Origin: Deltaproteobacteria bacterium
Lineage (GTDB): Bacteria; Myxococcota_A; UBA796; SXON01
Assembly (NCBI GenBank): GCA_014191855.1
Contig: BJHF01000006.1
Location: 1 to 64,000, forward strand
Reading direction: 5' to 3'
DNA: 64,000 bases
Below are positions 17,134-26,592 of the stretch, in pieces. The stretch's first letter is position 1, and every line of letters starts with the position of its first letter. The notes under the pieces were generated by a model. It ran no database searches. It was not told the origin of the DNA and saw nothing but the letters and a program-made list of their open reading frames with translations. The position numbers and the translations under genes were made by a program.

Positions 17134-18117
17134 ATGTCGCCGAACCCGTCGTTGCCCGTCGAGCCCGCCCGAGTCCCCCGTCACCCGCCGGATCGGAGCG
17201 GGGGAGGGCCGCCGTCGGTGCTGGATGAAACACTGCTTTTGGCTTGCGAGGCGAGCGAGGCGGCGTCGATCGCGGCAGCCTTGCCCTTCGGCGTGCGCTT
17301 CCTGCTGCGCCCCGAGATCACCCCCGTTCAGCGCGCATTCCTCGATCTGCGCGGCTACCTCGTGTTCGACCGGGTGGCCGCCGACGCGGAGGTGGACACC
17401 ATCCTCGCCGAGGTGGACCGCGTCGAGGCGGAGCTGCTTCGCGAGGGCAAGCAGAAGATCAACGGCGTGCCCCTGTGGTTCGGCCCCGACCCGGATGGCC
17501 ACGAGTACCTCTACCGCATGGGCTTCTCCAGCGTGTACAGCCCGTTCCTCTCGAGCTTCGTGCGGGATGCGCGCTTCGAGCCGATCCGCCGCCTGATCGG
17601 CGACGACGCCCGCATCGGCGACCGCGAAAAGGACGGCGTGGTGTTCAACCGCTACATGAACGCCGCGAACAGCCTGCGGCCCAACCTGGCGTGGCACACC
17701 GACGCCTTGCGGGATGTGTTCTACAATTGGCGGATGCCGGGCCCGATGCTGAACGTGGGCCTGCACTTCGACCGGATCCGGCCGGAAGACGGCGGGCTGC
17801 GGGTGTTGCCGGGCACGCATACGCAGAGCGCCTGGTCCACGCTGTTCTCCAAGATTCATTTTGTCACCCAGGCGCCCGACCCCCGCGAGGTGATGGTGGA
17901 AACCTGGCCGGGCGACCTCACGGTACACGACGGGCGGATGTGGCACAAGGTAGACACCAGCCCGAAGCAGGGGTGGGCCTCGCTACGTCGCAGCATGTAC
18001 GTGCCTTATGTGCGGGACGCTGTATTGGAGAAGTCCGAGAACAGCCCCACCCCAATGTATTTGCGGCTCTTCGATGCGATTGTGCGGTGGAAGGCGCGGC
18101 GGGCGCGGGGGAGGTAG
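17134..18117 (+). CDS. Phytanoyl-CoA dioxygenase (PhyH)-family Fe(II)/2-oxoglutarate enzyme
   Basis: This 327-residue predicted non-haem iron oxygenase has its Fe(II) triad as WHTD (His and Asp) and a distal His in VHDGRMWHKV. An Arg follows (LRRSMYVPY) that could bind 2-oxoglutarate. GGLRVLPGTHTQS is the typical PhyH loop. The first ~60 residues are a Pro-rich extension. Family members hydroxylate lipids, amino acids or natural products; the substrate is not predictable. It is divergent from the MopE-repeat gene, with 29 bp between the starts. Confidence 0.82.
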   Translation: MSPNPSLPVEPARVPRHPPDRSGGGPPSVLDETLLLACEASEAASIAAALPFGVRFLLRPEITPVQRAFLDLRGYLVFDRVAADAEVDTILAEVDRVEAELLREGKQKINGVPLWFGPDPDGHEYLYRMGFSSVYSPFLSSFVRDARFEPIRRLIGDDARIGDREKDGVVFNRYMNAANSLRPNLAWHTDALRDVFYNWRMPGPMLNVGLHFDRIRPEDGGLRVLPGTHTQSAWSTLFSKIHFVTQAPDPREVMVETWPGDLTVHDGRMWHKVDTSPKQGWASLRRSMYVPYVRDAVLEKSENSPTPMYLRLFDAIVRWKARRARGR

Positions 18118-18155
18118 ATTTTTTCGATCGGCCTCTGCCATCGCCCATCTCCCCG

Positions 18156-19028
18156 TCACCCGCCACAATCGTACACAAACTCCTTCCACGCGCTGTCCGT
18201 TTCTTCCCCTTCGTACTGCTCGTAGTGCATCGAGGTAATCCGCCAGGCGTCGTCATACCCGTATCGGATGGTGCCGCTATATTCCAGGGCGCCATCACTC
18301 CAGTGCACGTAGGCACCGGAGAGCACGTGGGCGGAGGTGTCGTAGGTGTAGTCGTACCGCCAGTCGAGGCTTCCGTCCGCCTCTTCGTCGGTATCGATCC
18401 GACGCTGGAAGGGGTATTGGTCGAAGGTGACGTCGCGTGTGGAGTCGATGGAACCGTTCGCGCCCTCGTCGTAGTCGCCCAGACGCATGAGGTCGCCGTC
18501 GTCCGTCGCCCAACGGTAACTCCAGGTGGAGTACAGCACCTCCCCGGCCCAGGTTTCGTAACCTTCGACGTAGCCATCGTCGTCGTAAACGTACAGGCTC
18601 ACCCAGTCGGTTACGCCGTCGGCGTCGTCATCGGACTCCACACGTACGACGTGCCCGCCCTCGTTGGTGTAGGTGGAGAGGCGGTCGTCCGTGCCGTCTG
18701 CGTTGCGGTCTTCAGCCCAGGTGAGCAGCAGCTCGTCGGCATCGCGGGTGGCTCGCCAGGAATCGTCGATGCGGCCGTCGGCGTCGTCGTCGCTCTCGCC
18801 AGCGATGGCGTAGCCAGCGTCGTTGGCCCAGGTCGTGGTGATGTAGGAAACGCTCTCGTGGTAGTGATAGGTCTCGACCTTCTGGCAATCTGCATAGGGG
18901 GCGTAGATCTGGTCGGCGATGTCGAGCAGGGCGGTGTCTGCGCTGGTGTCGCTCGCCGTGTCGTCCACCTCGGGGGCGACCGTCCCGGCCGGCGTGGAAG
19001 CGGCGCAACCGACGAGGAAAAGGAACAT
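18156..19028 (-). CDS. Asp-rich lipoprotein of unknown function
   Basis: This ~290-residue lipoprotein begins MFLFLVGC (lipobox LVGC) from the ATG at 19028. A longer frame starts at 19064 but would run through a good promoter (TTGACG, 17 bp, CACACT). After an Asp/Thr/Ser linker (DDTASDTSADT) the protein has repeated Tyr/Asp units of ~25-30 residues (ESDDDADGRIDDSW, ESDDDADGVTDWV, YDEGANGSIDS, DTDEEADGSLDWRYDY) resembling YD/RHS-like beta repeats with Ca-binding-type loops. No family recognised with certainty. Confidence 0.72.
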   Translation of the reverse strand: MFLFLVGCAASTPAGTVAPEVDDTASDTSADTALLDIADQIYAPYADCQKVETYHYHESVSYITTTWANDAGYAIAGESDDDADGRIDDSWRATRDADELLLTWAEDRNADGTDDRLSTYTNEGGHVVRVESDDDADGVTDWVSLYVYDDDGYVEGYETWAGEVLYSTWSYRWATDDGDLMRLGDYDEGANGSIDSTRDVTFDQYPFQRRIDTDEEADGSLDWRYDYTYDTSAHVLSGAYVHWSDGALEYSGTIRYGYDDAWRITSMHYEQYEGEETDSAWKEFVYDCGG

Positions 19029-19035
19029 GCAGGGG

Positions 19036-19064
19036 AGTGTGCGCGCGGAGCGGCGGTGCGTCAA
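19036..19064 (-). promoter_or_regulatory. Sigma70-type promoter directly before a start codon
   Basis: On the minus strand the -35 TTGACG (19064-19059) is separated by 17 bp from a -10 CACACT (19041-19036). The ATG of the lipoprotein gene follows 7 nt later, so the mRNA is probably leaderless. This supports 19028 as the start. Confidence 0.55.
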
Positions 19065-19086
19065 GGGGGCCGTTCGGGCTGACCCG

Positions 19087-19542
19087 TCAGAACGCCCACC
19101 CCACGTTGGTGTGTGCGGCCGGGGCTAGTCCATGCACGCCGTACTCCAGCACGCCGTAGTCAAAATAGGAGACGCCGAGGCCGCCCGAGAGCACAAGCCC
19201 CGGGCCGACGATGCCCGTGAAGCCGACGAGGGCGCTGGTGTAACCCCCGAGGTTCGTCGCTGTGTTTGGCACGTTCGTGGAGAGGCTCGCGAGCACGCCG
19301 CGCACCATCACCCACCCGCCGGCCGGTGCCGTGCCCCAAAAGAACCCACGAACCCCCGCCTCCACGCCGACGCCAACATAGGGCCCATTTGCGCCTTCCA
19401 GGATGCCGTCGAAACACTTGACGCTCGGGCCGAGGTAGAGCGAGAAGTGGTGCCCGAGCGTGTGCTCGACTTGCACGTGTGCGAAGCCGATTGCGAGCGT
19501 GAGCGGATCGACGGTGACGGTCCAGTGGAGATCGGGGGTCAT
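19087..19542 (-). CDS. Barrel-like membrane protein at the end of the menaquinone operon
   Basis: This 151-residue protein has an ATG that overlaps the ubiA stop (ATGA). The amphipathic beta pattern, Gly-rich strands (GPYVGVGVEAGVRGFFWG, GLVLSGGLGVSYFDYG) and terminal Phe (NVGWAF) suggest a small outer-membrane barrel, perhaps DUF3575-like. No signal peptide is apparent, so either the start is wrong or it does not follow the normal route. It is the last gene of the operon; a link to quinones is only positional. Confidence 0.6.
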   Translation of the reverse strand: MTPDLHWTVTVDPLTLAIGFAHVQVEHTLGHHFSLYLGPSVKCFDGILEGANGPYVGVGVEAGVRGFFWGTAPAGGWVMVRGVLASLSTNVPNTATNLGGYTSALVGFTGIVGPGLVLSGGLGVSYFDYGVLEYGVHGLAPAAHTNVGWAF

Positions 19543-20387
19543 GGCAGCGCGGCGAACACGGCGACGAAGAAGGCCAGGGAGATGTACCCGTTCAGGTCGA
19601 AGAAGGCTTTGTCGATCTTGGAGAGATCGCCCGGCTTCACGAGGTGGTGCTCGTAGGCGAGTACGGCAGCGATAGCGACGACGCCCACCCAGTAGGGCCA
19701 CCGGAGCGGCTCGACGAAGGGCACCGCCGCAAGCGCCAGCACCGTCAGGATGTGCAGCAGCGAGCTGACATTCATCGCCATGCCCTGGCCGAGGGCAGCG
19801 GGGATGCTGCGCAGGCCGGCGCCTCTGTCGAACTCCTCGTCCTGCAAGGAATAGAGAATATCGAAGCCGGCGACCCAGGTGGCGACCGCGAAGGCGAGGA
19901 TCAACGGTGTTGCCGCGATGCCGCCGGTGATGGCGATCCACGCCGCGATCGGGGCCAACCCAAGCGCGACACCGAGCCACAAATGCACGAGAGAGGTGAA
20001 CCGCTTTCCGAGGCTGTAGCCGCACACGATGAGCAGGGCGACGGGGGACAGCCAGCCACACAAGGGGTGGAGAATGGCTGCGGCCGCCACGAAGATCGCC
20101 GCCGCCGCCGCCGTGAACATGACCGCTGCGGCGAGCGGGATCTGCCCGCTCGGGATCTCCCGAATCGCCGTGCGCGGGTTCTTCGCGTCGATGTGGCGGT
20201 CTACGATCCGATTGAAGCCCATCGCTGCCGAGCGCGCGGTGACCATGCAGAGCACGATCAACGCCCACTGTTGCCAGGTGGTGTCGTGCGTTTGCGCAGC
20301 CAGCAGGCCCGAGGCGAGCGCGAAGGGCATGGCGAAGATCGAGTGGGAGAACTTGATCATGCGGCCGAAGGCGAGGAGGTGGTTCAT
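19539..20387 (-). CDS. mqnP: UbiA-family prenyltransferase, probably MqnP
   Basis: This 282-residue inner-membrane prenyltransferase has eight or nine hydrophobic helices. Prenyl-diphosphate-binding Asp motif 1 is [17 protein letters not shown]; the second is [12 protein letters not shown]. It closely follows the UbiA/MqnP type that attaches a polyprenyl chain to hydroxybenzoate or 1,4-dihydroxy-6-naphthoate. It sits in a futalosine-pathway operon with mqnE and mqnA, so the naphthoate substrate (MqnP) is favoured. Its ATG overlaps the upstream stop and its stop overlaps the next ATG. Confidence 0.85.
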   Translation of the reverse strand: MNHLLAFGRMIKFSHSIFAMPFALASGLLAAQTHDTTWQQWALIVLCMVTARSAAMGFNRIVDRHIDAKNPRTAIREIPSGQIPLAAAVMFTAAAAAIFVAAAAILHPLCGWLSPVALLIVCGYSLGKRFTSLVHLWLGVALGLAPIAAWIAITGGIAATPLILAFAVATWVAGFDILYSLQDEEFDRGAGLRSIPAALGQGMAMNVSSLLHILTVLALAAVPFVEPLRWPYWVGVVAIAAVLAYEHHLVKPGDLSKIDKAFFDLNGYISLAFFVAVFAALP

Positions 20388-21223
20388 GGGTTGCCGGCCT
20401 CTCCGAGGTACGACCAGGCGTCGTCAATGAGGCAGCGGTCCCATCGGTCGGCGGGGACTTGAGGGAAGGCCTCGCGCAGGAGGGCGACGTCGTTGCGGAC
20501 ATCGAGATCGAGGCACGAGGAGAGGGAGTCGGTGCCGACGAGCACGCGCACCTCGCGCTCGAGCATCGCCGGCACGTTGGGGAGACGGCCGGTGATATGC
20601 AGGTTACTACGGGGACATACGCAGATGGTGGCGCCGCGCTCGGCGATCAGCTCCAGGTCGGCCGGCTCGGTGAGCGTGCAGTGGACGAGCAGCGCGTTGG
20701 GCCCGAGCACGCCGAGGGAGTCGAGCCAACGGACGGGGGTCAGGCCGGGCGGCGTCCACGCGGAAAGGTCGCGGCCGAAGGCGCGGAGGTGGTCGGGCCA
20801 GGGGCCGGAGCCATCGCGCAGGAAGTCGCGTTCGGCCTGATCTTCATCGAGGTGGATCGACCAGCGCCGACCGCTCCGCGCGACGGTCTGGATGGTCTGG
20901 GGGTGCGTGCTGTAGGGGGCGTGCGGCGTTCCGTTGGGGAGATCGTCGGCGAGATTGGGCGAGTTGAAGCCGTAGACCTCGTGGAGGGCCAAGCCGGCGA
21001 GGCCCGCCGCTTCCATCGCGGCCTGCCCGACATTGAGGTTGCTGATGTCGATGACCGCGGTGGTACCGTTCGCGGCGAGGGTCCGAGCGTTGGCCAAGGC
21101 AACTTCCGCGCTGGACGGGCCCCCGGCGCGCCACGCGCTGATCCACGCGGGCAGGCCGATCCCGCGCGGGGTTACCGTGTCGGGGATCTCCAGGTGCACG
21201 TGGGCGTTTACGATGCCGCGCAT
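20384..21223 (-). CDS. mqnX: Amidohydrolase, probable aminodeoxyfutalosine deaminase
   Basis: This 279-residue metallo-dependent hydrolase has the metal ligands of the ATZ/TRZ amidohydrolase group: NAHVHLE (HxH), His in SIHLDED, His in LVHCTLTE and Asp in [17 protein letters not shown] is typical of deaminases of this group. At ~280 residues it is shorter than most (400+). Its place between mqnA and mqnP suggests it deaminates 6-amino-6-deoxyfutalosine to futalosine. It starts 4 bp after the mqnA-fusion stop. The symbol rests on context as well as motifs. Confidence 0.72.
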   Translation of the reverse strand: MRGIVNAHVHLEIPDTVTPRGIGLPAWISAWRAGGPSSAEVALANARTLAANGTTAVIDISNLNVGQAAMEAAGLAGLALHEVYGFNSPNLADDLPNGTPHAPYSTHPQTIQTVARSGRRWSIHLDEDQAERDFLRDGSGPWPDHLRAFGRDLSAWTPPGLTPVRWLDSLGVLGPNALLVHCTLTEPADLELIAERGATICVCPRSNLHITGRLPNVPAMLEREVRVLVGTDSLSSCLDLDVRNDVALLREAFPQVPADRWDRCLIDDAWSYLGEAGNP

Positions 21224-21227
21224 GGGC

Positions 21228-23009
21228 TCAGAAGCGGGCGTAGCGCCCGGCGGTTCCCGGTGCCGGATCGAGGATGGGCGTGAGCGTGGTCCAGTCGAGG
21301 TCGCGACGCATCGGCGCGAACCCCGCCACGCGGAGGTGGTGCTCCACCTCCTCCGGGTCGGTCGTCCAGCTCAGGCCGGGCGCGGCGACGATGTGCTCGT
21401 CCACAAGGATGGGGCCGAGGTCGTCGGCGCCGGCGAACAGCGCGGTTTGCGCCGCTCCGAGGCCGACGGTGGGCCACCAGGCGGTGATGTGCGGGACGTT
21501 GTCGAGCACGAGGCGCGCGACGGCGATGAACCGGAGCCACGCCTGCGCCGAGTCATCCGCGCCGGGCGTACCCGACAGCGAAGTCCACGCGCTAAATGCG
21601 GAGAAGCCGGGGCGACCGGTCGCGAGCTCCTCGTCCTGAAAGGCGCGAAGGTCGAAGAGGTGGTCGATGCGCTGGTCGCGACGCTCGCCCAGGCCAAGGG
21701 TGAGGGTGGCCGGGCCGCGGAGACCGGCGGCGCCCGCGAGGCGGTGCATGGCCTGCCATACCGGACGGGCGGCGGCCCCGGTGCGCGTGGGCGCTCCACC
21801 GAACCCGTCGAGGCCGGCCGCGACGAGCCGCGCCATCGCGGCCTCGGGCGTGGTGTTCGCCGCCAAGGCGAGGCCCACGAGATCATCGGCACCAAGCCCG
21901 GTTACGGCGAGGCCGTACTCCGCGTGCAGTCGCTGGATCGCGGCTTCGCACGAGGCGAGCGTGTGGGGCTCGGCCACGCCCGGCTGCAGGATCGCGGCGA
22001 CCGCCTTGGCGGCGACGAGGGCGGACGCCCGTTCATCGAGGTTGGAGAGGGTGAGGTTGCCCGCCATCAAGTACGTGACGTGGCTTCGGGGTTCGCGGGC
22101 GCGCCGGCGCTCGTCGGCGGCGGCGCACAGCTCGGGAGTAGGCGCCGATTGGCAGAGCGCGTGGGCGTCGTCGCGGGTGAGCCGATCCCCAGCCGCGGCT
22201 CGGGACAAGACCGTATCCATCGAGGCGCGCGGCAAGGAGCGCGGCGGCGCGTACAGGCTCAGCTCGCCGGGCCCGAGCAGGCCGGACGCCTGGCCGAGGG
22301 CTACGAATCGTCGCAGGCCCATGAGCGCCCGATCATCAAGGTCATACCGGATGTGTTGGGTGAGGTAGGTGCGCTCGGCCTCGGGGGCGCTGGCGCGCTC
22401 GGGCAGCCCCATCGCGCCGGCGCGCCGCAGGCCGTCGATGGCCGCGACGGGGAGGTCGGGGCGCCCCGCCCACACGGCGAACACGAACGGCAGGCCGGTC
22501 CAGTCCTTCCACGCGCGCCCGAGGTCGATGCGGGTGGTGAGGCGATCCGGCAGGTTCCGGGCGGCATCGCCGATGACCACAGCGCCAGTGCGACCCTGCG
22601 CGTGGAAGGCGCCCGTGCCCGCATCGACCGCCCGCACGGGGAGGTCGGCCCGGTTCAACGGCCCACGAAGCAGGATCTGGGCGAGGATGACGCTGGTGCG
22701 CGACTCGCCGTCGAGCACCACCTCGTCCCACTCCTCAAGCGGGCGCTCGCCGACGAGCAACACGCTGTCCACATCGCCGTCGCTGCCGATGCAGAACCCC
22801 GGCACGATCCGCCACTTCGCGCCATTGTCGAACAAGGAGGCCACGGGCACAAGGCCCACGTCGGCTTCACCCCGGTTGAGCATGCGGGCAGCCGCGCTGG
22901 GCACGCACGGGCGCACGTCGAACAGGGCCGGGTCGAGGTGGCGGGTAAGCGGCCAGGCGTTGGTATAGCCGACACACGCGACGCGGATCCTGGTTTGGGT
23001 CGGGTTCAT
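21228..23009 (-). CDS. mqnA: MqnA chorismate dehydratase fused to a cysteine-less MqnC-like domain
   Basis: This is a 593-residue fusion. Residues ~8-252 are MqnA (VACVGYTNAWPL, GEADVGLVPVASL, SRTSVILAQILL, LPFVFAVWAGR), which dehydrates chorismate to 3-[(1-carboxyvinyl)oxy]benzoate. Residues ~264-593 align along their whole length with the radical SAM enzyme MqnC (LRAFQDEELATG, VLDNVPHITAWWPTVGLGAAQTALFAGADDLG). The cluster motif CxxxCxxC after the conserved Asn is replaced by Asp325, Ser329 and Val332. The SxPGGGAE loop is also lost. The frame is intact, so this is a retained pseudo-enzyme domain rather than decay. The ATG is 1 bp from the mqnE stop. Confidence 0.88.
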   Translation of the reverse strand: MNPTQTRIRVACVGYTNAWPLTRHLDPALFDVRPCVPSAAARMLNRGEADVGLVPVASLFDNGAKWRIVPGFCIGSDGDVDSVLLVGERPLEEWDEVVLDGESRTSVILAQILLRGPLNRADLPVRAVDAGTGAFHAQGRTGAVVIGDAARNLPDRLTTRIDLGRAWKDWTGLPFVFAVWAGRPDLPVAAIDGLRRAGAMGLPERASAPEAERTYLTQHIRYDLDDRALMGLRRFVALGQASGLLGPGELSLYAPPRSLPRASMDTVLSRAAAGDRLTRDDAHALCQSAPTPELCAAADERRRAREPRSHVTYLMAGNLTLSNLDERASALVAAKAVAAILQPGVAEPHTLASCEAAIQRLHAEYGLAVTGLGADDLVGLALAANTTPEAAMARLVAAGLDGFGGAPTRTGAAARPVWQAMHRLAGAAGLRGPATLTLGLGERRDQRIDHLFDLRAFQDEELATGRPGFSAFSAWTSLSGTPGADDSAQAWLRFIAVARLVLDNVPHITAWWPTVGLGAAQTALFAGADDLGPILVDEHIVAAPGLSWTTDPEEVEHHLRVAGFAPMRRDLDWTTLTPILDPAPGTAGRYARF

Positions 23010-23010
23010 G

Positions 23011-24130
<1,120 letters not shown>

Positions 24131-24141
<11 letters not shown>

Positions 24142-24715
24142 TTTCTACTCCGAGCCCGCTCCATCGGCGGAAGAGTTCGTTATCGATGCCCAGGCGATCC
24201 AGCGCCCGGGCCACGACGTGATCCACAAGATCCTGCACGGACTTGGGTTGGTGGTAGAACCCGGGGGAAGCCGGCATCACGACCGCGCCGGCCTCTGCCA
24301 ATTGGGTGAGGTTCCGCAGGTGGATCACCGAGAGCGGCGTTTCCCGGACCACGAGCACCAGCGGGCGGCGCTCCTTGAGCATCACGTCGGCGGCGCGGCC
24401 CACCAGGTCGGTGTTGAGCCCGTGCGCGATCCGGGCGGCGGAGCCGGACGAGCAGGGGATGACCATCATCCCATCGACCCTCGCGCTACCCGAAGCGAAG
24501 GGCGCCGTGAAGTCGCCCGGGTTCCACAGCTTGAAGCCGTAGTTTTCGGGGTCCGTTCCGATCTCGTGGTTCCAGACCAGGCGCCCGGTCTTGGTGAAGA
24601 CGACGTCTGCCTCGATCGTGGTGTGCTCCCGCAGGAATTCCAGGGTGCGGGCGGCGTAGGCGGCACCCGAGGCTCCGGTGATGCCGACGACGATGCGCTT
24701 GATGGGGCCGCTCAC
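24131..24715 (-). CDS. ubiX: Flavin prenyltransferase UbiX
   Basis: This 194-residue protein makes prenylated FMN for a UbiD-type decarboxylase. Motifs are IVVGITGASGAAYAART at the start, IPCSSGSAARIAHG, LKERRPLVLVVRETPLS and MPASPGFYHQP. The GTG at 24715 places the N-terminus right before the flavin-binding loop. In the futalosine route it would serve decarboxylation of the prenylated naphthoate. No ubiD-like partner is in this window. A 20-bp direct repeat at 24712-24751 separates it from ubiE. Confidence 0.93.
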
Positions 24716-24751
24716 AGCGCCTTCCCGACGATCACAGCGCCTTCCGGGCGA
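24712..24751. repeat. 20-bp direct duplication at the ubiE-ubiX junction
   Basis: Two adjacent 20-bp units both begin TCACAGCGCCTTCC (24712-24731 and 24732-24751). One carries the ubiE stop, the other the ubiX GTG together with a second TGA. Without the duplication the genes would overlap as GTGA. Confidence 0.75.
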
Positions 24752-25454
24752 TGACGATGCTCGCGACGGGCGGGAACAGCTCGCGGCCGGTGACCTCGGC
24801 GAACCCGGAGTTGCGGCACATGGTTTGGAAGCCCTCGCGGTCGGTCCACGCGGCCATGCTGTCGGCCAGGTAGCGGTAGGCGCTTGCATCCCCGGCCACG
24901 AGCCCGCCGACGAGCGGGAGCATGACGCGGTTGTAGGTGCCGGCGAGGAACCGGGCGAACCACGTGGTCGGCCTGAAGAAGTCGACGACCACGAACACGC
25001 CCCCTGGCCGGAGCACGCGGAACGTCTCGGCGACCGCGCGCTCCGGCTCCGGCACATTGCGGACACCGAAGCCGGCGACGGCAGCGTTGAAGCCGCTGTC
25101 TTGCAGCGGCATCTCGCGCGCATCCGCGCATACGATCCGGGCGTTCGGGGCCTTGTGTCGGCCGCGGTCGAGCATCTCCTGGCAGAAGTCGAGCGCGGTG
25201 AGGGAGCGGGCACGATCCTTGAGCATCCCGGAGAAGTCCATGGTGCCGGCGCAGAGATCGAGCACATCTCCATCGGCGGTGGGGCCCAGCTCGCGGATGG
25301 CGATATTGCGCCAGGCGCGATCAATCCCGAGAGACATCAGGGCGTTGGCCCGATCGTATCCGGTGGCGATGCGGGCAAACATGTCGCGGACGGCGGGGGC
25401 GCGGGTGGGATCGCCCGCAACGGGAACGAGCGGGGCCTCCGGTGCGGGCGTCAT
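24732..25454 (-). CDS. ubiE: Demethylmenaquinone methyltransferase
   Basis: This 240-residue class I SAM methyltransferase is the UbiE/MenG type that performs the last C-methylation of menaquinone. Motifs are MFARIATGYDRANALMSLG near the N-terminus, SAM loop VLDLCAGTMDF, ALDFCQEML, GFGVRNVPEPERAV and VLRPGGVFVVVDF. Its ATG overlaps the stop of the polyprenyl synthase gene by 4 bp. In a menaquinone operon, menG would be an equally good symbol. Confidence 0.93.
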   Translation of the reverse strand: MTPAPEAPLVPVAGDPTRAPAVRDMFARIATGYDRANALMSLGIDRAWRNIAIRELGPTADGDVLDLCAGTMDFSGMLKDRARSLTALDFCQEMLDRGRHKAPNARIVCADAREMPLQDSGFNAAVAGFGVRNVPEPERAVAETFRVLRPGGVFVVVDFFRPTTWFARFLAGTYNRVMLPLVGGLVAGDASAYRYLADSMAAWTDREGFQTMCRNSGFAEVTGRELFPPVASIVIARKAL

Positions 25455-26524
25455 GTCGCCCGGTCCACGAGGTAGGAGCCGAGGATAGCGAGGGAGTCGC
25501 GGTCGGGGCCGGGGGGGAGCGCGTTGAGGGAGGCGAGGGCGGCCTTCACCCGAGCGCGGGCTTCGTTGAGCGCGGCTTCGAGGGCGCCAGAAGCGCGGAT
25601 CTCGGCGACGAGCGCGGGTAGCTCGGCCGGCGTGGGGGCCCGGGCTTCGAGGCGGGCACGGAGCCCAGGGATGCGGAGCATGGCGTGCACGAGGGGCAAG
25701 GTGAGCTTCCGCTCCCGCAGGTCGGCCCCGGCGAGCTTGCCGGTGCCCTCGGCATAATCCAGCACATCATCCGTGATCTGGAAGGCGACCCCGACACCAC
25801 GGCCGAAGCGGGCGAGCGCATCGGCTGCCGCGTCGTCCCCGGCGGCGTAGGCACCTGCCGCAGCGGACCAGGCGATCAGCGCGGCCGACTTCTTGTCGAC
25901 CATCTCGAGGTAGTGTTCGAGCGTGGTGTGGAGGTTGCCGGCGCGCTGCAATTGGAGAACTTCACCCTCGGCCATCGCGGTGACGGCCCGGGCGAGCTCG
26001 GTGACGGCGCGGTGGCCGCCCGCCTCGGCGGCGAGGAGCACCGCGCGAGCCAGGCAGAAGTCCCCCGTGAGGATCGTGGCCGCGTTTCCGTAAACGATGT
26101 GCGCGGCGGGGCGGTTGCGACGCAGCTCGGCCCCGTCCACCACGTCGTCGTGGAGGAGCGAGCCGAGGTGGATCAGCTCCCCCACGCACATGAGGCCAGA
26201 AAGATCACCGCAAAAGCCGACAACGCCCGCGCCGAGCACGGTGAGCATGGGGCGGAGGCGCTTGCCGCCCGCGTCCACGAGGTAGCGACCGACCGCCTCC
26301 ACGACATCGACATCGCTGCCCACCAGCGCGCGGAGACGAGCTTCACCCTCACGAATGGTCGGGGCGATGCGGGCGAACACCACCTCTGGGCCGCCGATGG
26401 CGACGCGCGGGAGGGGCCCGGCGAGGCCCTCGGGCTCCGTGCGGCGTACGACCGCGGCGACAAGCGTGGAGCCGCCAGGTGGCAGCGTGCCGGGGTCTAC
26501 GGCGCTTCGGGGTTCCGGGTCCAT
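25451..26524 (-). CDS. Long-chain polyprenyl diphosphate synthase
   Basis: This 357-residue trans-prenyl transferase provides the quinone side chain. The first Asp-rich motif is LLHDDVVDGAELRRNRPA; the second is QITDDVLDYAEG. GGKRLRPML is the usual IPP-binding segment. The ATG at 26524 was chosen because GGAGG lies 5 nt before it; a GTG at 26551 is also in frame. It is the first gene of the eight-gene menaquinone operon. An 18-bp inverted repeat lies 31 bp upstream. Chain length is not predictable here. Confidence 0.92.
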   Translation of the reverse strand: MDPEPRSAVDPGTLPPGGSTLVAAVVRRTEPEGLAGPLPRVAIGGPEVVFARIAPTIREGEARLRALVGSDVDVVEAVGRYLVDAGGKRLRPMLTVLGAGVVGFCGDLSGLMCVGELIHLGSLLHDDVVDGAELRRNRPAAHIVYGNAATILTGDFCLARAVLLAAEAGGHRAVTELARAVTAMAEGEVLQLQRAGNLHTTLEHYLEMVDKKSAALIAWSAAAGAYAAGDDAAADALARFGRGVGVAFQITDDVLDYAEGTGKLAGADLRERKLTLPLVHAMLRIPGLRARLEARAPTPAELPALVAEIRASGALEAALNEARARVKAALASLNALPPGPDRDSLAILGSYLVDRAT

Positions 26525-26554
26525 CGAATCCTCCGCCACTGGTCGCTTCACACA

Positions 26555-26572
26555 TTTCAGTGTTAACTGAAA
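26555..26572. promoter_or_regulatory. Operator-like inverted repeat between divergent genes
   Basis: TTTCAGT-GTTA-ACTGAAA is a perfect 7-bp inverted repeat with a 4-bp spacer. It is A+T-rich against G+C-rich surroundings. It sits 31 bp before the polyprenyl synthase ATG and 21 bp before the chosen start of the divergent GbsR/MarR-like regulator, so it could control both. Confidence 0.6.
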
Positions 26573-26592
26573 CGGGTGAGGTCTGCCAGCCC

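Noticed and set aside
18118-18155. Rho-independent terminator at the ATTTTTT run after the PhyH gene
   Set aside because: There is a T tract but no adequate stem directly before it.
19087-20502. A 471-codon minus-strand frame through the ubiA region
   Set aside because: Only its last 151 codons (from 19542) look like protein. The rest is antisense-frame to ubiA; the ATGA overlap at 19539-19542 defines the real start.
21228-22220. Pseudogene or frameshift explanation for the MqnC-like domain
   Set aside because: The frame is continuous over the whole domain, with conserved segments before and after the lost cysteines and normal codon composition.
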